From assembly GCA_013365325.1 (NCBI GenBank), contig JABVXV010000111.1, positions 1 to 64,000 on the forward strand: a stretch of 64,000 bases of DNA, in the 5' to 3' direction. The DNA comes from Dipetalonema caudispina. Lineage: Eukaryota > Nematoda > Chromadorea > Rhabditida > Onchocercidae. A program made the position numbers and the translations under genes. Of the stretch, positions 24,872 to 37,686 are shown in pieces. The notes below the pieces were generated by a model. It had not been told where the DNA came from, did not search any database, and saw nothing but the letters and a program-made list of their open reading frames with translations. Numbering within the stretch: position 1 is the stretch's first letter; every line of letters begins with the position of its first letter.

Positions 24872-27800
24872 TTAAATAATTTAGAGTTTTAAGCTGTTTG
24901 ATTTTGTTCAACATTGAAAAATCTCAGTTGCATGCTCTCATTCTGATGTCAACAAATATCTCTTTCTTGATCTGCGAAGGGGGAGAGATAAAGAGGAAAA
25001 AGAAGAAAAATATGAAGATAAAATCAAACTAATAATTCACCTGTTGAATGCAATAATAGTGCCTTATCAAATTAATCAGTCGAAAGAAGAACTGCAACAA
25101 TATATCATTTGATGAATAGTTTTTTTAGAGACTGTAAATGCCGTAACACACAGCAACATTAACGACCGCCTGTACATACACATACATACATGCGGATGTA
25201 CAGTCACATCAGGCAAGAACCACCACTGCCCTTAATGCATAAATATGACGATGAAACGATTTCACTGGGATAATGCGGGTATGCGGGTCATTATTGGGTT
25301 TCATCTGAGGAACTCAGCTATATATGACAAATTAAGAGCCTGGAAAACTGATGGAAAAGATGAAATCCAGACTTGCTCTCTTCTGGACTTCTGAAATTTC
25401 CGGTTAAATCAGACTCTAGGTTATGGGTCAAAGAATTGGAAGGCAAATTACCATTTATAGGCTCTTCTTGAACCTAAAACTAGTCTTCAACATTTCTTAA
25501 TGGAAAATGCTCATAATCGTGAAAATTTATTGCTCCAAAAGAAAGCGAAAACGAAACAATAAAATCAAATAAAAATTCGTCAAACTTGATTTGGATTATA
25601 AATCTAAACCACAACAGTCGATAGTCAAATTTATATTTCCTTAACTCCTCGCATTTTCAGAAAACCACAAAAACAATTTCCATTTATTTGAAACAAGGTA
25701 AAGCGTCTGTATGAATCATTCACTAATCGATTGCAGAATATTTCAGTAAACTTTCGTTTAGGCCAGTTCGCGTTTTATTAATTAATTTTTAATTTATTTT
25801 TCCCATGTGGTTCTAGAAAAAAATTAATTCATCGTTCGATATAGGAAGAGTTTGAACCTTTTTGTTTATCTGACTTGGAATTAGCACTACTGAAAAACGT
25901 TTTTGAAGGGAAATATTTTTATCAGTGTTTAATGACTGAAAAAGAATAGTTCAGTGTGAATACCTTATTTGAGTAGAAACACTGATTACAATAGTTTTAT
26001 ATTTTATGTACTAAATTTTTGCTAAAACGCAAAAAGAGTGATTCACTGTAAATTTCCTTTAAAATTTCAAAATAAATAACGGAAAAGATGTTTTGCTTGA
26101 AGCACCGCTTATATGCTTACATGCAATCTCTGTATTAATACAATGGACTTAATTAGTTGTAGTTGGTGATATAATTATGAACTTTGTGGACAGAACTTAA
26201 TGAAGAATAGCACGATTTGAGGAATGAGAGGCAAAGATGGTGGGAAGAAGAAAACGGAAGCTTACTTTTTAAAAAACTGGACTTGGCCAATATTTTACGT
26301 TTGCTCATTATGCGGTCGGAGTTCATTCAACCGATCGACGATTAGTACAAGACGAGGTGGAGGGGAGGTGGAAGACATGTACCCAAAGCTATATTTTATT
26401 GCTCAAAATTTTGATGTCTAACAACATATCAATAGGTGGGAACCGAAATGTGATAAATGTATGGCCATTAATTCGCTTTCATATCCTAAAGGGTGGGTGA
26501 GTGCAGGAAGGGCGCATATCATCCACTGTCTTAACGTTTTTATTATTCGAAAAAGTGGATTGGTCGTAAAAGAAGCCAATAAATCAAATGAGTATCAGGA
26601 ATGGTCAGGCAAGCGTTGGCAGTGATATTCGTTCAATACCATTACCATTCTTTGAAGGTCAAGCGCTTTTCTTTTGTGGAAACTTGTCTTGCTTCCTATT
26701 CGCTTTCACTCTCCTTGTTTCATGTAGTCCATTATAAAAACCCGATACTTAACATCTTAAAGCGGTAGTTAAATAATACTGACCAATGCAACAGTATGGT
26801 TTGAAGATCTTGAAGCTAGACAAAAAAGATGAGATTGGATAAGGTCAGAAAGTCTTTTAAAGATGGATGCTAAAAAGCCATAAAGGGGACAAATATAGAG
26901 ATATTTATAGGAATAACTGAAAAATGAAGTGAATTCAAGGATGGAAGTTATGATTTTATCAATTACGAACTTTGCTTTAATTCATGATTATGTTACATCA
27001 ATTACATGTTGGAGTGATGGAAACAGAATACTGTTAAATAGCGATTGTTAGCCACCGCATCAATAATGTATTCATATCAACAATCGTATCAATGAAACAG
27101 CAATCGTTGTTAAAACACAACATATACAAGTACAGCATAATGTTTTGTCTTCCGATTTACAGACTGTTTCCAAAATGCTTACATTTGAAATGCAGAAATA
27201 GCCACACCAAGAAAGTTGTGCAATACGATGATCCTTTCTATCTATCATATCGAAAGTTATCGGCTAATAAAGTAGAATATGCCATTTTGCTAAGAGATGT
27301 GAGGCTTTAAGAAATGTTTCTTTTGGCTTCCTTCTCAAATTTCCCCACGTATAATGCAACGGTTTTGAAAACTCTGAAATTTATTCACTCGAACAAACTC
27401 ATCTTAGTTTTCATTCTGATAGTAATTTCATGATTCATTTAAAAGTCGTATAGAGTTTGTAGATTTTCTAGAATTCATCTCAGATCTCGTTTTGAAAATT
27501 ACCATTAAAGCATTATTCGACTCAATCCAACATTCGTGACAGCCAATATATTAACCTATGTCAGCATGCTTGTCAACAACCAAAAGATCTGAATGCTCCA
27601 AACATCCATCCATTATTAATTGTAGACACGATGATACTTAGCAACAATTTGTTGCAGAAAGACCAATATTCCAAACGGTGACAATGGATTTTGGTATGAA
27701 AATGTGGTAATCGGAGTTATTTTTAGGTACTAGTTGACAAGGTCGCAACAAAATGAAAAGAAGGGAAAGAAAGGGAATGGAGAACTAAACATGTAGCTTT

Positions 27801-29489
27801 TTGAGCACGAAAATCTTAACAACGGCGGCAGCTTTCTTTCATCTTTTACACTTTACATGAGCACACACACATAGAGAAAACGATATGTAGAACACACCTT
27901 TGGTGAGAGAAATTCAATAATGCTGGAAGAGTAATGACCTAAAATCAGTACTAGTGTTGGTCGCACTTCTACTGATAATAGTAAAGGTATTGGTAATAGT
28001 GATAGTTATGATGATAAAAGAGCCTCCTTTTGCAATGGTAAAATATATTTTCGCTGATCAGCTGATTAACAATTTGCTGCATTTATCTAAACTACTTAGT
28101 ACTTGCAATCTTTATGCTTTTAGATCCATTTAACTTCTCATCCTATCCACTCTTTTTGTTCTTTTCATCCATTTCCACTACTTTATTTTCTTTTGATCTC
28201 ATTAATGTCACTATAATGAACAGTCTGCTTTCAGCTGATGAATTTCTGCTAGCAACCGAAATGTTGACCGTCATGTTACAAGCGTGGCAGCGTGGTATGT
28301 GTGGCTGCAATTTGCAATATCAAACGACTGCGAACGAGATATCAGCAAGGATGAACTGGCAACATGAGGTTCTGTAAGCAAAAATACAAATTTACCATCT
28401 ACCGTTAATTTCTGTAATCAGTCAGAAATCACAGAGATCTAGAAAACGTATGTAATGTTGAAGACCGTAAATTGAAACTGAAAAACAAAAATCGGCATCA
28501 CTTTACATTGTTTAGCATAGGTACCTTCATATCCCTTCAGAAAAAGCCTTGAATGAGTGATGTCGGGAAATCACTGTAAGCACTGTGAAAAATTATCAAG
28601 AGATCAGCAGAAATTAATGTGGTCATGAATCGACCATGAAGCACAATTTGCACTCGTCACTCTCGGATACATGGTCTTAATGTTCCTTCCGAAGGAGGCG
28701 CATCCCGCATGGAGCTACATCAGGGTGATTGAAACACCACAGAAGTTGAGTTTACCATCCAATTCTTTAAACCAACTTTAATGATTAAGGATACCATGAA
28801 AAGTACTAATTAATTTTATATCTTCCAGCGTTTTGAGAAGAGCGTTCATTTTAACATTTGTATGTGCTTTGGCAAGCTTTCTCATCTCCACAACTCTTCC
28901 TCAAAACAAGGTCATCACGTGTAAAAGTTGAAATCTGAGCGTTTACTGAAATAACCAGGATAGCCGGCTGTGTCTACATTATCTTTGATTCTTATCATTC
29001 CAAAAATTGTAGTTTTGAAAAAAAAATCAGACCTACGCTACTACTTAAGAGAAATTTTGCAATGTACAAAATATTGATTGTTGCGAGCATAAAATTTAGG
29101 TTATTAAATGAAAGGGCGCAAAATGCTGACAATAAAAAACGTAGTAATGAAAATAATTGCTCATATGATAGAGAGACATATTGACGGACGAAGCGGTATG
29201 GGTAGACGTGTATTACCAGTACAGTGTTGCAGACAGACGCATCATACTTTTACAGGGTGATACAGTGGTATAGACAAATTATACATAGATCACTTCATAC
29301 AGACATCAAACAACCGCCTTTTTATTAGTACAATAAAGTTTTTATGATTTGTCAATAGCACTGAAAGAACGAAATTGAAGCTTATTTTCGCTTTTCACAA
29401 TCATTTCACATTAACAATAAACTTGCTCAGCTTTTAATTGCACTTCAAGCATACTAATTCTTCATTTTCATGTCCATTTGGCAAAAATG

Positions 29490-29526
<37 letters not shown>

Positions 29527-32500
29527 AACAGTATATCACATCTTGAGCAGTTGAAGAGTTAGATTGCAATAAAGACAACATCTGATCAAAATGCAACTTT
29601 ATTAGTAAACTGTCAATTATCGCGAATGCAATTTATGCCATCTTGGGTATCAAGGTGACATAGCATTAGGAGCAGCAAAGTATGAAAAGAAGCAATGAGT
29701 AAATGGCGGTAGGTTTAAGAAACATGAATAGATATATAATGTTGTTGTAATGTGTCTAGAAATCTTGAAGATGTTACATTGATTTCATTATAACAAGATT
29801 ATTATTAATGTCCTTTGAAGTTTTGTCACGAGGTTATCCATGTTATTGGCATATGACAACTAGATCGAGTATGCAGCTGTTCAATGGTGGTTACCAAATT
29901 TTTACGACGATGCGATACCGGAATTGTAAATAATCGTTAGTAATTGATAATCCAAGGAATTAGTCCAGAAGTTACAGATAGAATTTGGGACCATGGTAGA
30001 ATTTATTCGATCACCAGCTGCTTGGTGTCTTATGATTCACAAATTTTCGCCAGTAATGTATGTAAAACTAATCATGGCATCTTACTTACAAATTGTTAAA
30101 TTTTTAGGCTACTAAGAAGGTATGTTTATGGTATTTGTTTTTGCTAAAATATAACAGAAACAAAGAAGGGAAGGAGACAAATTTTAACTCATTGAAATGA
30201 ACTGGAATTGGGATTGCATCGCAAGATTAAAAGGGTCCATAAATATGGCAGTAAAATCTTTTGAAATATATTTTGTTTGTATGTGTGTATGTTTGTGTGT
30301 GTTCACGGACACTGTTATTGCAATTTTTTATGCAAGTATTTGACGGAGTTTCGGTTCCCAGAACGATATTACTTATAAAAATATGGAACGAGCAGTATTT
30401 TTGATGTGCAATGAGGCATATTCTTTTCTTTTGGTAAATAATCATAATATTAAGAAAAACAACTGACACTATGGAAAATATCAGATAAATTTAACGGTCC
30501 CTCATAAATGTACTCAACGTGAAATGTAGGATGCAAGGGAGGAAGGACACATGTGTTGTATATGTTAAAAAGCATAGTAAAGCGCATGAGGGCTATGCGC
30601 TTTACGTAACACATATTAGGAAGCCAACATACGCATCTTTCAGTCACGGCTATACTATGTAGACCTTTAAATAGAAATAAGTTCTTTAATTATACGTTTA
30701 CGTCTCGATTTACAAACCCGTAGCATTATTTACATAATATACTTATGCACCCAAACGTATACGAAACTGCAACCTGCACAAACGGAATATATACTTTATT
30801 GCGTAGTATCACCCTTATAAATTGTAGGCACTTGTGGATACATTGGAAGCTGTGAATGTTGCTTTAAAATTTGAAATGCAGAAGAAGTTTGAACTTTCCT
30901 GATTCACAAAATGTGGCACATTAATAAAGGTGATCATATCTACATAAGATTTTGTAAGACTGGAAAATATAAAGAATCACATGTTCTTTTTTCCGAATCA
31001 CTTCTCATCGCTTGCAGTTCAATTATGAAAGAATGACTTCAATTAAATAGCAACCGATCCCTAGATAAGTTGATAATGATAAATTTAAAAATGTTGCTTC
31101 CGGATTTGATTAAACAAAGAAATAGACCTATCGAGAGATCTTACCTGAAATTAACAAATATTGAAAGATTTGCAATCTTCCTGAAAAGTATAGAGATATT
31201 GAAACGGAGGAGAACAAATGCGCTTTAGACAAACAACCTGAGCAATGTTAATTTCAAACGATGGGAAGAAAATCCAGAAATTGGTTATTAACAGGAACAG
31301 TAATATGCAGCAATGCGGAAAATTTTTCAGGGACGAAAGGTTTTTATAATATATAAAACATGATAAGGAAGAAAAAAGCTGATGTATCATTCCTTGCATC
31401 TCTTCTATAAATGCTAAAAAGCTTTTTTGTGCTTATATGGTTTCCTGTTATTTCTAGTTGTACCTTGAGTATTCATTGTCTTAGTTAGTTAATGCTAAAC
31501 CATTTCTAGTTTCTCTCTTCTCTCTTTCCACTGCTGTCACATTTTTTTATATATGAATTTTCACTGTCCTAATCACATAGCTTAAATGAATTTGAAATCT
31601 AAGAAAGACTCCCAAATGTTCAGCACCATAAACGACTTTTTAATATTAGAAAGAATCAAGGTATTAAATCGATTCGGATCGCTCCCCTGATTTAAAAAGT
31701 CACTAAAAAAATCGCACAATATTCAATATATCTGCGCAAACTTTTGATTCCATTTTTCTAATGGTAGCAACTTTATAGAGTGCTTTAGTCGTTGTTAAGG
31801 ATGAAAAACTTTCTATATCCCCAAGAGACTTGAAATGCGATGTAAATATATTATTGCTCTTTATTAAATGGTAGCCAACACTATTGAGGGTTCTGTCTGG
31901 CGAGTACTTCATAATATCTCTTCTTCACTTCCTGCTCTCTCTGAAATCAAGAATTGATTCCTTTGTTTAAATGATGATCGAATGGCTTCTCTAAAACATC
32001 CATTTCCATTGATTCTGTCCAGCCTCTAGTTAATATTACTTAATTCAGCATCACCTCAACTACAGAAATTATCATCGCTAACGGATCGTTTAGTATAGCA
32101 TAATTCATTTCCTGATAGTGACCGAGCTAGACAGTAACATACAAATATGCATGGCCTATTTGAAAGAGGCCTGCTAATGTTTATTATGAATAGAACCAAC
32201 AAATAACTTGAAATACAATAGTCCTTTTATAAGTTCTCTGAAGTAGTTATTTCCGTCAAATCCGTAATTTTGTGCATGAACCACATTTTGATTGCCTGAA
32301 ATTGATTTTATCATAATGGATTTGAGTTTGAATCCATACGCAATAGAAAAAACCTTATGCTGGTAAATTGTACTTATATTTGTCTTCCTGCCATGAGCAA
32401 AGGAAAGAAAAGCCGATGCAAGCATTTCCCAGTGACTTCATCTTCCGGTACACGATATCACTCGGGAACGAGAAGTAAATGACCACTTAATGGCATACAC

Positions 32501-32780
32501 TCATTACCACCAACCTCACTCCCCACGTCTCGTTATGCTATTTCCTCGTATCAATGAAGTTAAAGAGAATTTCAATTTAACGGGCCACAATGTTGTCCAG
32601 TTGGACGCATCAACTGAAGTGCTCCTAAGAGCGGCCGGGAGTTGTTCGTTGTTGGTTGTAGTTGAGTGGTGTTGTACTGTGCTTGCCTTATTTCGGAACA
32701 GTTTCATTTGAGGACGTCAATTTTTAAATGTTTCTGTGGTACTTGCAAGGAAATATTTGGTATTATGCAATGGAAATAAA
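24872..32780. other. Gene desert, about 7.9 kb, upstream of TBC1D22
   Basis: No supportable exons. Minus-strand frames at 31703-31912 and 32174-32425 start with ATG but match nothing I recognise. A (TA)n repeat lies at 29492-29523. The last 200 bases (32590-32710) are GC-richer and are probably the promoter or 5' UTR of the plus-strand gene that follows. Confidence 0.45.
29492..29523. repeat. (TA)n dinucleotide repeat
   Basis: About 16 perfect TA units in the intergenic desert. Confidence 0.95.
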
Positions 32781-32785
32781 CTAAG

Positions 32786-32792
32786 CCTGCAG
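32786..32792 (+). promoter_or_regulatory. Candidate trans-splice acceptor of TBC1D22
   Basis: CCTGCAG ends at 32792, four bases before the ATG at 32797. Because that ATG starts the expected N-terminus of the protein, the acceptor is likely used by a spliced leader rather than by a cis upstream exon. Confidence 0.45.
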
Positions 32793-32796
32793 AGCA

Positions 32797-35700
32797 ATGA
32801 GCCACAATTGGATTCAACAGTCAGCAATACCTGGAAGGTTTGGTCAATTTCTCACTTCCTCTACTTTACAATATCAAAATCACGTGATTTATTTCCATAT
32901 TTCATTCATTATTATCAAGTTTATTTGTTACAGTGTTAGGCCTGTTTATGGTGCTCAGTATCCTCCATTAACAGAGTACGATGATTTTGCGAATGGTGTC
33001 GGCCGAACTGACAGTGCTGATAATCAGCATTCAAATTCTGGAGCAAAGTTTCAAAATTATGTGGATAGGTTTTTTTTTAACGATTTTTCCATGATTGTTT
33101 GATGAAGCTCTCTTTATAAGAGATCCCACTTGAAGGCCATGTATTGTTAACGTAAAGCGAAGCAGCGAAACCCAGATGTTTCTAGTAGTTAAGGAGGATG
33201 CTTCGTATGCAGTTATGGCCAGACGATTCTAAATATTTAACTACCGATCCTGTTTTCGCAGCGACATCGTCTAACACTTTTTGTAGTGCACGATTGCGCT
33301 CGGGATTTCATTGCGTCATCGTGTGTGGGATACGTCGAGCTAGATTCTTTCCTGGCAGTAGGCCCGGCAGTCGATTAGTTTCGGTTTATGGACTTCTAAT
33401 ATAAGGGCAGTTAGATTCGTGAAGTAAAGTCTATGGAAAGAAAATCTTCTTTATTAGTTTCTCTTACGAACTTCTATTTATAATGTTATTCAGCTTATAA
33501 CCTGATTCTTCGATTTCTGTCTAACATTTATTTTAGTATCACATTACTTCCTCTAAATGGTAAGTGGCTAGGTTCCAGTGAATGAATATTAACTGGATGA
33601 AATGAACAACAACTTTTTTAGCGTATCGGATGCTTGGGATGTGTCTGTAACACTGGATGAACGAGCTGCGTGCACAAGTGCTGCAAAAGTCCTCGAACGA
33701 CATGCCAACTTGGTTGCGCGTGACTTGATAATGCCACCAGTTAATCCAATTCCTTCAAGAAACAGTAAAATACAGGCTATGCAGCGTTTAGCTATTCAGA
33801 AGGGTGAATGAATTGTTTTTAACTTTTTTAGACTGAAATTTCATGTTATGCCACTTCATTTTTTTTAACCGTGAAGCTTATGAATCATGTCTCCCGAATT
33901 TTAGAACCAATACCGGGAACAGCAGTGCCAACAGGGAGCAGTGGAGTGCATCTCTCTATAAATTTATATCCGCGGCTACCGGAGGTGAGTTCTTTTGCTT
34001 TTTAATAACTCGGGCTACTGTTTTTAAAAAACGTGAACATGGGATTTCTTAAGAGTTATGATAGAAAATTTATGCAGAGAGAAGTGGACACGGAGAGTGG
34101 ATTTTATTCAGTTGCCAAAAACCGATGCCTGAGTAGATAAATCTGTTTACTGGTATCAAAGTAAACTTGAGTTAGGCTAGATTAAGGTAAGAACAGTTGA
34201 GACCAAATTTTATGTTTTTCTCGGAAACTGCAGATATCAGTTGAGTACGGAAGAGCACTATCAAGTTCAATAGTAGGTGGTCCGATGATGGCACATGATT
34301 CACCGACAGCTCGAGGGCACACTTTAGGTTACCATTCTTGTAATTTCTTTGCATAATTTTAGAATCAGACAGCAAAATGGCCTAGTACATTCTGTCATAT
34401 ATACTTATTGTTCCAGCAATTCGGATCCGGTTGTAACAGTGGGTGCGATTGACATATGACAAAACGATTGTTTCTTTCCAAAATTTATGGCTTTCTTACA
34501 GCTCTTCAGCGTGACCATGCTCGCTTTGATCGGTTACGCGCTCAGCTTGGTGTTCACACAAATCCATCGTTAAGTCCAAAGAATGGTACACAGTCTTTGA
34601 AAACCATAGATATTGATTTGGAGCAATTGCGTAAGGACTGTTGGATGGGTATACCTCATAAATTACGACCGACGATTTGGAGAATATTACTGGTAAATTG
34701 GTTCTCACTGTTTTGCTTTAGTTTCCAATTTCTTTTTGATCGAATTGTTTATTTTTGTATCTTCATAGTTCCATTCACTTTGGCGTTACTGTTTAGAATA
34801 TTATAAAAAGCACAGCTGTTATTTTTTAGTGTTAAGTTTTTTTCATCTATTCTGCCTAATACTTTTTCTGTGAATTAGGGTTATCTTCCAACAAATTTTG
34901 AGCGTCGCGAAGTAACACTTGCGAGGAAAAGGGAAGAATACTGGCGTTATGTAGAGCAATATTTCCATACTCGATATGATGAGCAGCATCAGGATACCTT
35001 TAGACAGGTTTGTGGATTAAACTAGCCCATTGTTTTCTGCACTTGCATTAGAAATATTGGTAGAATTGGGTTGTAAAATAAATTGATTTACAGATACACA
35101 TTGATATTCCACGTATGTGTCCCCTAATACCGCTGTTCCAACAAAAAGTAGTGCAGGAGGTATGTTATGAATGTTCTAAATTCTGAATAATTTTTCTCAA
35201 ATTTTTTGTGAACTGGTCTTCATTATTTTCAGATCTTTGAACATATTTTATATATCTGGGCAATTCGCCATCCGGCAAGTGGTTATGTGCAGGGTATCAA
35301 CGATCTTGTCACGCCCTTCTTTGTTGTATTCCTCTCAGAATTCATATCTGATGGTTAATGTATTCTTTAATTCACAAACTGAAAAGTTCTTGCTTTTGCT
35401 CAGAAATAAAATTGCATTGGAATCAGTCAGAGACAAGAAGTACTTTGAATGAAGAATAGTTTTAGATACTGAAGTTGGTACATATGATGTAAGTCAATTA
35501 CCACGAGAGCAAATTGAAATCGTTGAAGCAGATAGTTTTTGGTGCGTCACAGCATTATTAGATACAATCCAGGATAACTATACATTTGCACAGCCAGGTA
35601 TTCAGCGTAAAGTATCGCAGTTACGACATCTGATGAGTCGTGTTGACAGTAAGTTCACTTAGATGGACTGTGTTCATTTTCTGAAATTGTAATGGAATGA

Positions 35701-36417
35701 ACCTGTATAAAGTTCTAGTTATTCAGCTTTCAAGGACGATATTTTGAAATATGATATTTTCTTTACTTTTAGAGCAGCTTCATCGTCATTTGGAAGCACA
35801 TGGTGTTGAGTACTTGCAGTTTGCATTCCGCTGGATGAATAATGTTCTTATGAGAGAAATCCCTTTGCGAGCCACAATTCGCCTTTGGGATACTTTCTTG
35901 GTAAGTTAGCTGTTAATTGTAACTGATTCTCTGGTTATTAATTTTATGAATTGTAACGATGTATTACTTATGTTATACGTGAGCTTCCTGAAAAAGATTT
36001 ATTGAGGAATGGAAGATGGAGTGTGTGAGTGGTGAAACCGTTATTTTTGTTAAGCTCGTTAGAGTTTGGGAATTTTGACTTACGATGTTTAGAATATTTC
36101 AGAGTGAAAGAAACGGTTTTTCGCAGTTTCATGGCTATGTTTGTGCAGCTTTTCTTCGAATGTGGTCTAAGCAGTTACAAGCAGAAAAGGATTTTCAGGT
36201 TCCTAAAAGTCTTATATATCTTGAAATTAATGAATTCATAAGTTCATGAATTCAATTCTAAATTGCTAAATTACAGGGAATAATGTTACTGTTGCAAAAT
36301 CTTCCGACACATAGCTGGGGAGATCAACAGATATGTGAATTAACAGCTGATGCTTTCTCTTTGATGGCACTTTTCGATGGCGCTAAGAATCATTTGGCAC
36401 AAGATGTGAATACGTAA
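32797..36417 (+). CDS. TBC1D22: TBC1 domain family member 22 (Rab GTPase-activating protein)
   Basis: Thirteen exons: 32797-32837, 32934-33068, 33622-33803, 33905-33984, 34417-34432, 34502-34692, 34879-35007, 35094-35159, 35233-35353, 35466-35648, 35773-35900, 36103-36198 and 36277-36417. All junctions are in phase and the product is 502 aa, close to human TBC1D22B at about 505. The N-terminal PGSVRPVYGAQYPPL motif and SDAWDV match the family. The TBC domain starts near residue 205. It carries the arginine-finger motif IHIDIPR (259-265) and the glutamine-finger motif YVQG (298-301), so catalysis should be intact. TBC proteins speed GTP hydrolysis on Rab GTPases in membrane traffic; the TBC1D22 subfamily is linked to Golgi proteins. 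The 16-base exon 5 is needed to restore phase. Intron 2 is the longest (553 bases). The gene is convergent with DCAF1. Confidence 0.93.
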
Positions 36418-37680
36418 TAGGATTTGAAAAACTTGGAATTATTCTTTACTCTTTGATTTCTTTATACCAGTGAGCAGTTCGCATTATGTTTAAGCTCTTG
36501 TCATTTCTCTTAGCTCTTCAAAGCACCAAGCGACGCTGGTGTGTACACGACCGTTCCTTTATAATTCAATTGGCTTAAATGGAGGATCTGAAGGTATATT
36601 GACCCTTTTCCCTATCTTATTGTTCCAAAATTTCACTGAGACAGACCTGCTGCGTCGAAAAACGCGACACCCAAGCAGCTGCAACCCATTGTAGAAACCA
36701 ATTTAAATTAATTTCACTTCTGGTTGTAGATGCAACGTTTCTCTGGGAAATCTTCCTTCCACAAATCTTTTACAGCTTCCAAAGTTCCTGGTGCTCAATT
36801 CCTTCTTGAGTGCGTCCTCACGGAAGTCATTTCTAACTGTGATTATGGTTTCTTCGACCTTATCAAGTTCGAAAAAGTGCCTAAGTTGATGGCGGTTATC
36901 AGAATTCTCCTTTACTTCTGGTTTCATACCAAATAAATTATTTCACCACTGTTCTTGGCATGCCTTCATAAGATATAACATTTAAAAATTTTACCAGGTT
37001 TAATTCATTCAAGAGACAAGTACACGACTGCACAATGTAAAAAACTGTTGCAGGGAACCGCCGACATAGTTTATAGAAACAACACATGCAGGAAAATATA
37101 CATTCTCAAAAATTCAGAGTGGGTTCGATGCATTCTCAGTAGAGTATGGTTAGAGAAGGTGAAACATAAGTATAATACATCTGTGTCTATTATCCGGAAA
37201 AAAGAACGAGTAAAGTCGAGAAGAGAAGTATGTTTTGGTCGTGCGACGCTGATTTTAAGATTGCCCCGTACATGTCATCAACCACTAATAAAAAGAATCC
37301 GCAGGAAAATGTGGATACACCGGGACTGAAATAAATTCAGAGCGAATTGTATGAAGGAATTATTGCAAATCCACATATGATATAGCGCTAGCAAATGAGG
37401 ATGTAATACAAAAGTCAAGGACTAGAGGTAGTCTCGTCCGGAAAACTAGCAGTGGATTGGAGAAAACAGACATGCAGCCAAACAAGACATAAATGCATGC
37501 ACATGACCAAACCCAACCGTTTTTAAGAATTATTACAAAACTCAAGTGCAATATTTATAGTTTGCAAACAAAGCTTCAGATATGGATGATGAGTAAAAAC
37601 GACAGCTGATTAACATTACACGAGTATTTAATAACACAGAGATAAAGGAAACCCTTCATTACTACATGAGTGACGAACTA
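36418..37680. other. Convergent 3' intergenic region
   Basis: This is the tail-to-tail gap between TBC1D22 (+) and DCAF1 (-). A plus-strand AATAAA at about 36933 could serve TBC1D22. Antisense open frames of 70-93 codons at 36703-37329 have no recognisable similarity or splice sites and were not called. Confidence 0.5.
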
Positions 37681-37686
37681 TTTATT
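37681..37686 (-). terminator. Poly(A) signal overlapping the DCAF1 stop codon
   Basis: The minus strand reads GAATAAATAG. AATAAA covers the last two bases of the final Glu codon, the TAA stop (37684-37682) and one base beyond. Confidence 0.55.

Noticed and set aside
33198..33404. 68-codon frame inside TBC1D22 intron 2
   Set aside because: Somewhat GC-richer, but neither flanking splice sites nor phase allow its inclusion, and it resembles no protein.
36703..37329. Open frames between TBC1D22 and DCAF1, first suspected as a transposase remnant
   Set aside because: I could not find the D-D-D/E motifs, terminal repeats or family words of mariner or Tc1 elements, and the frames overlap on opposite strands.
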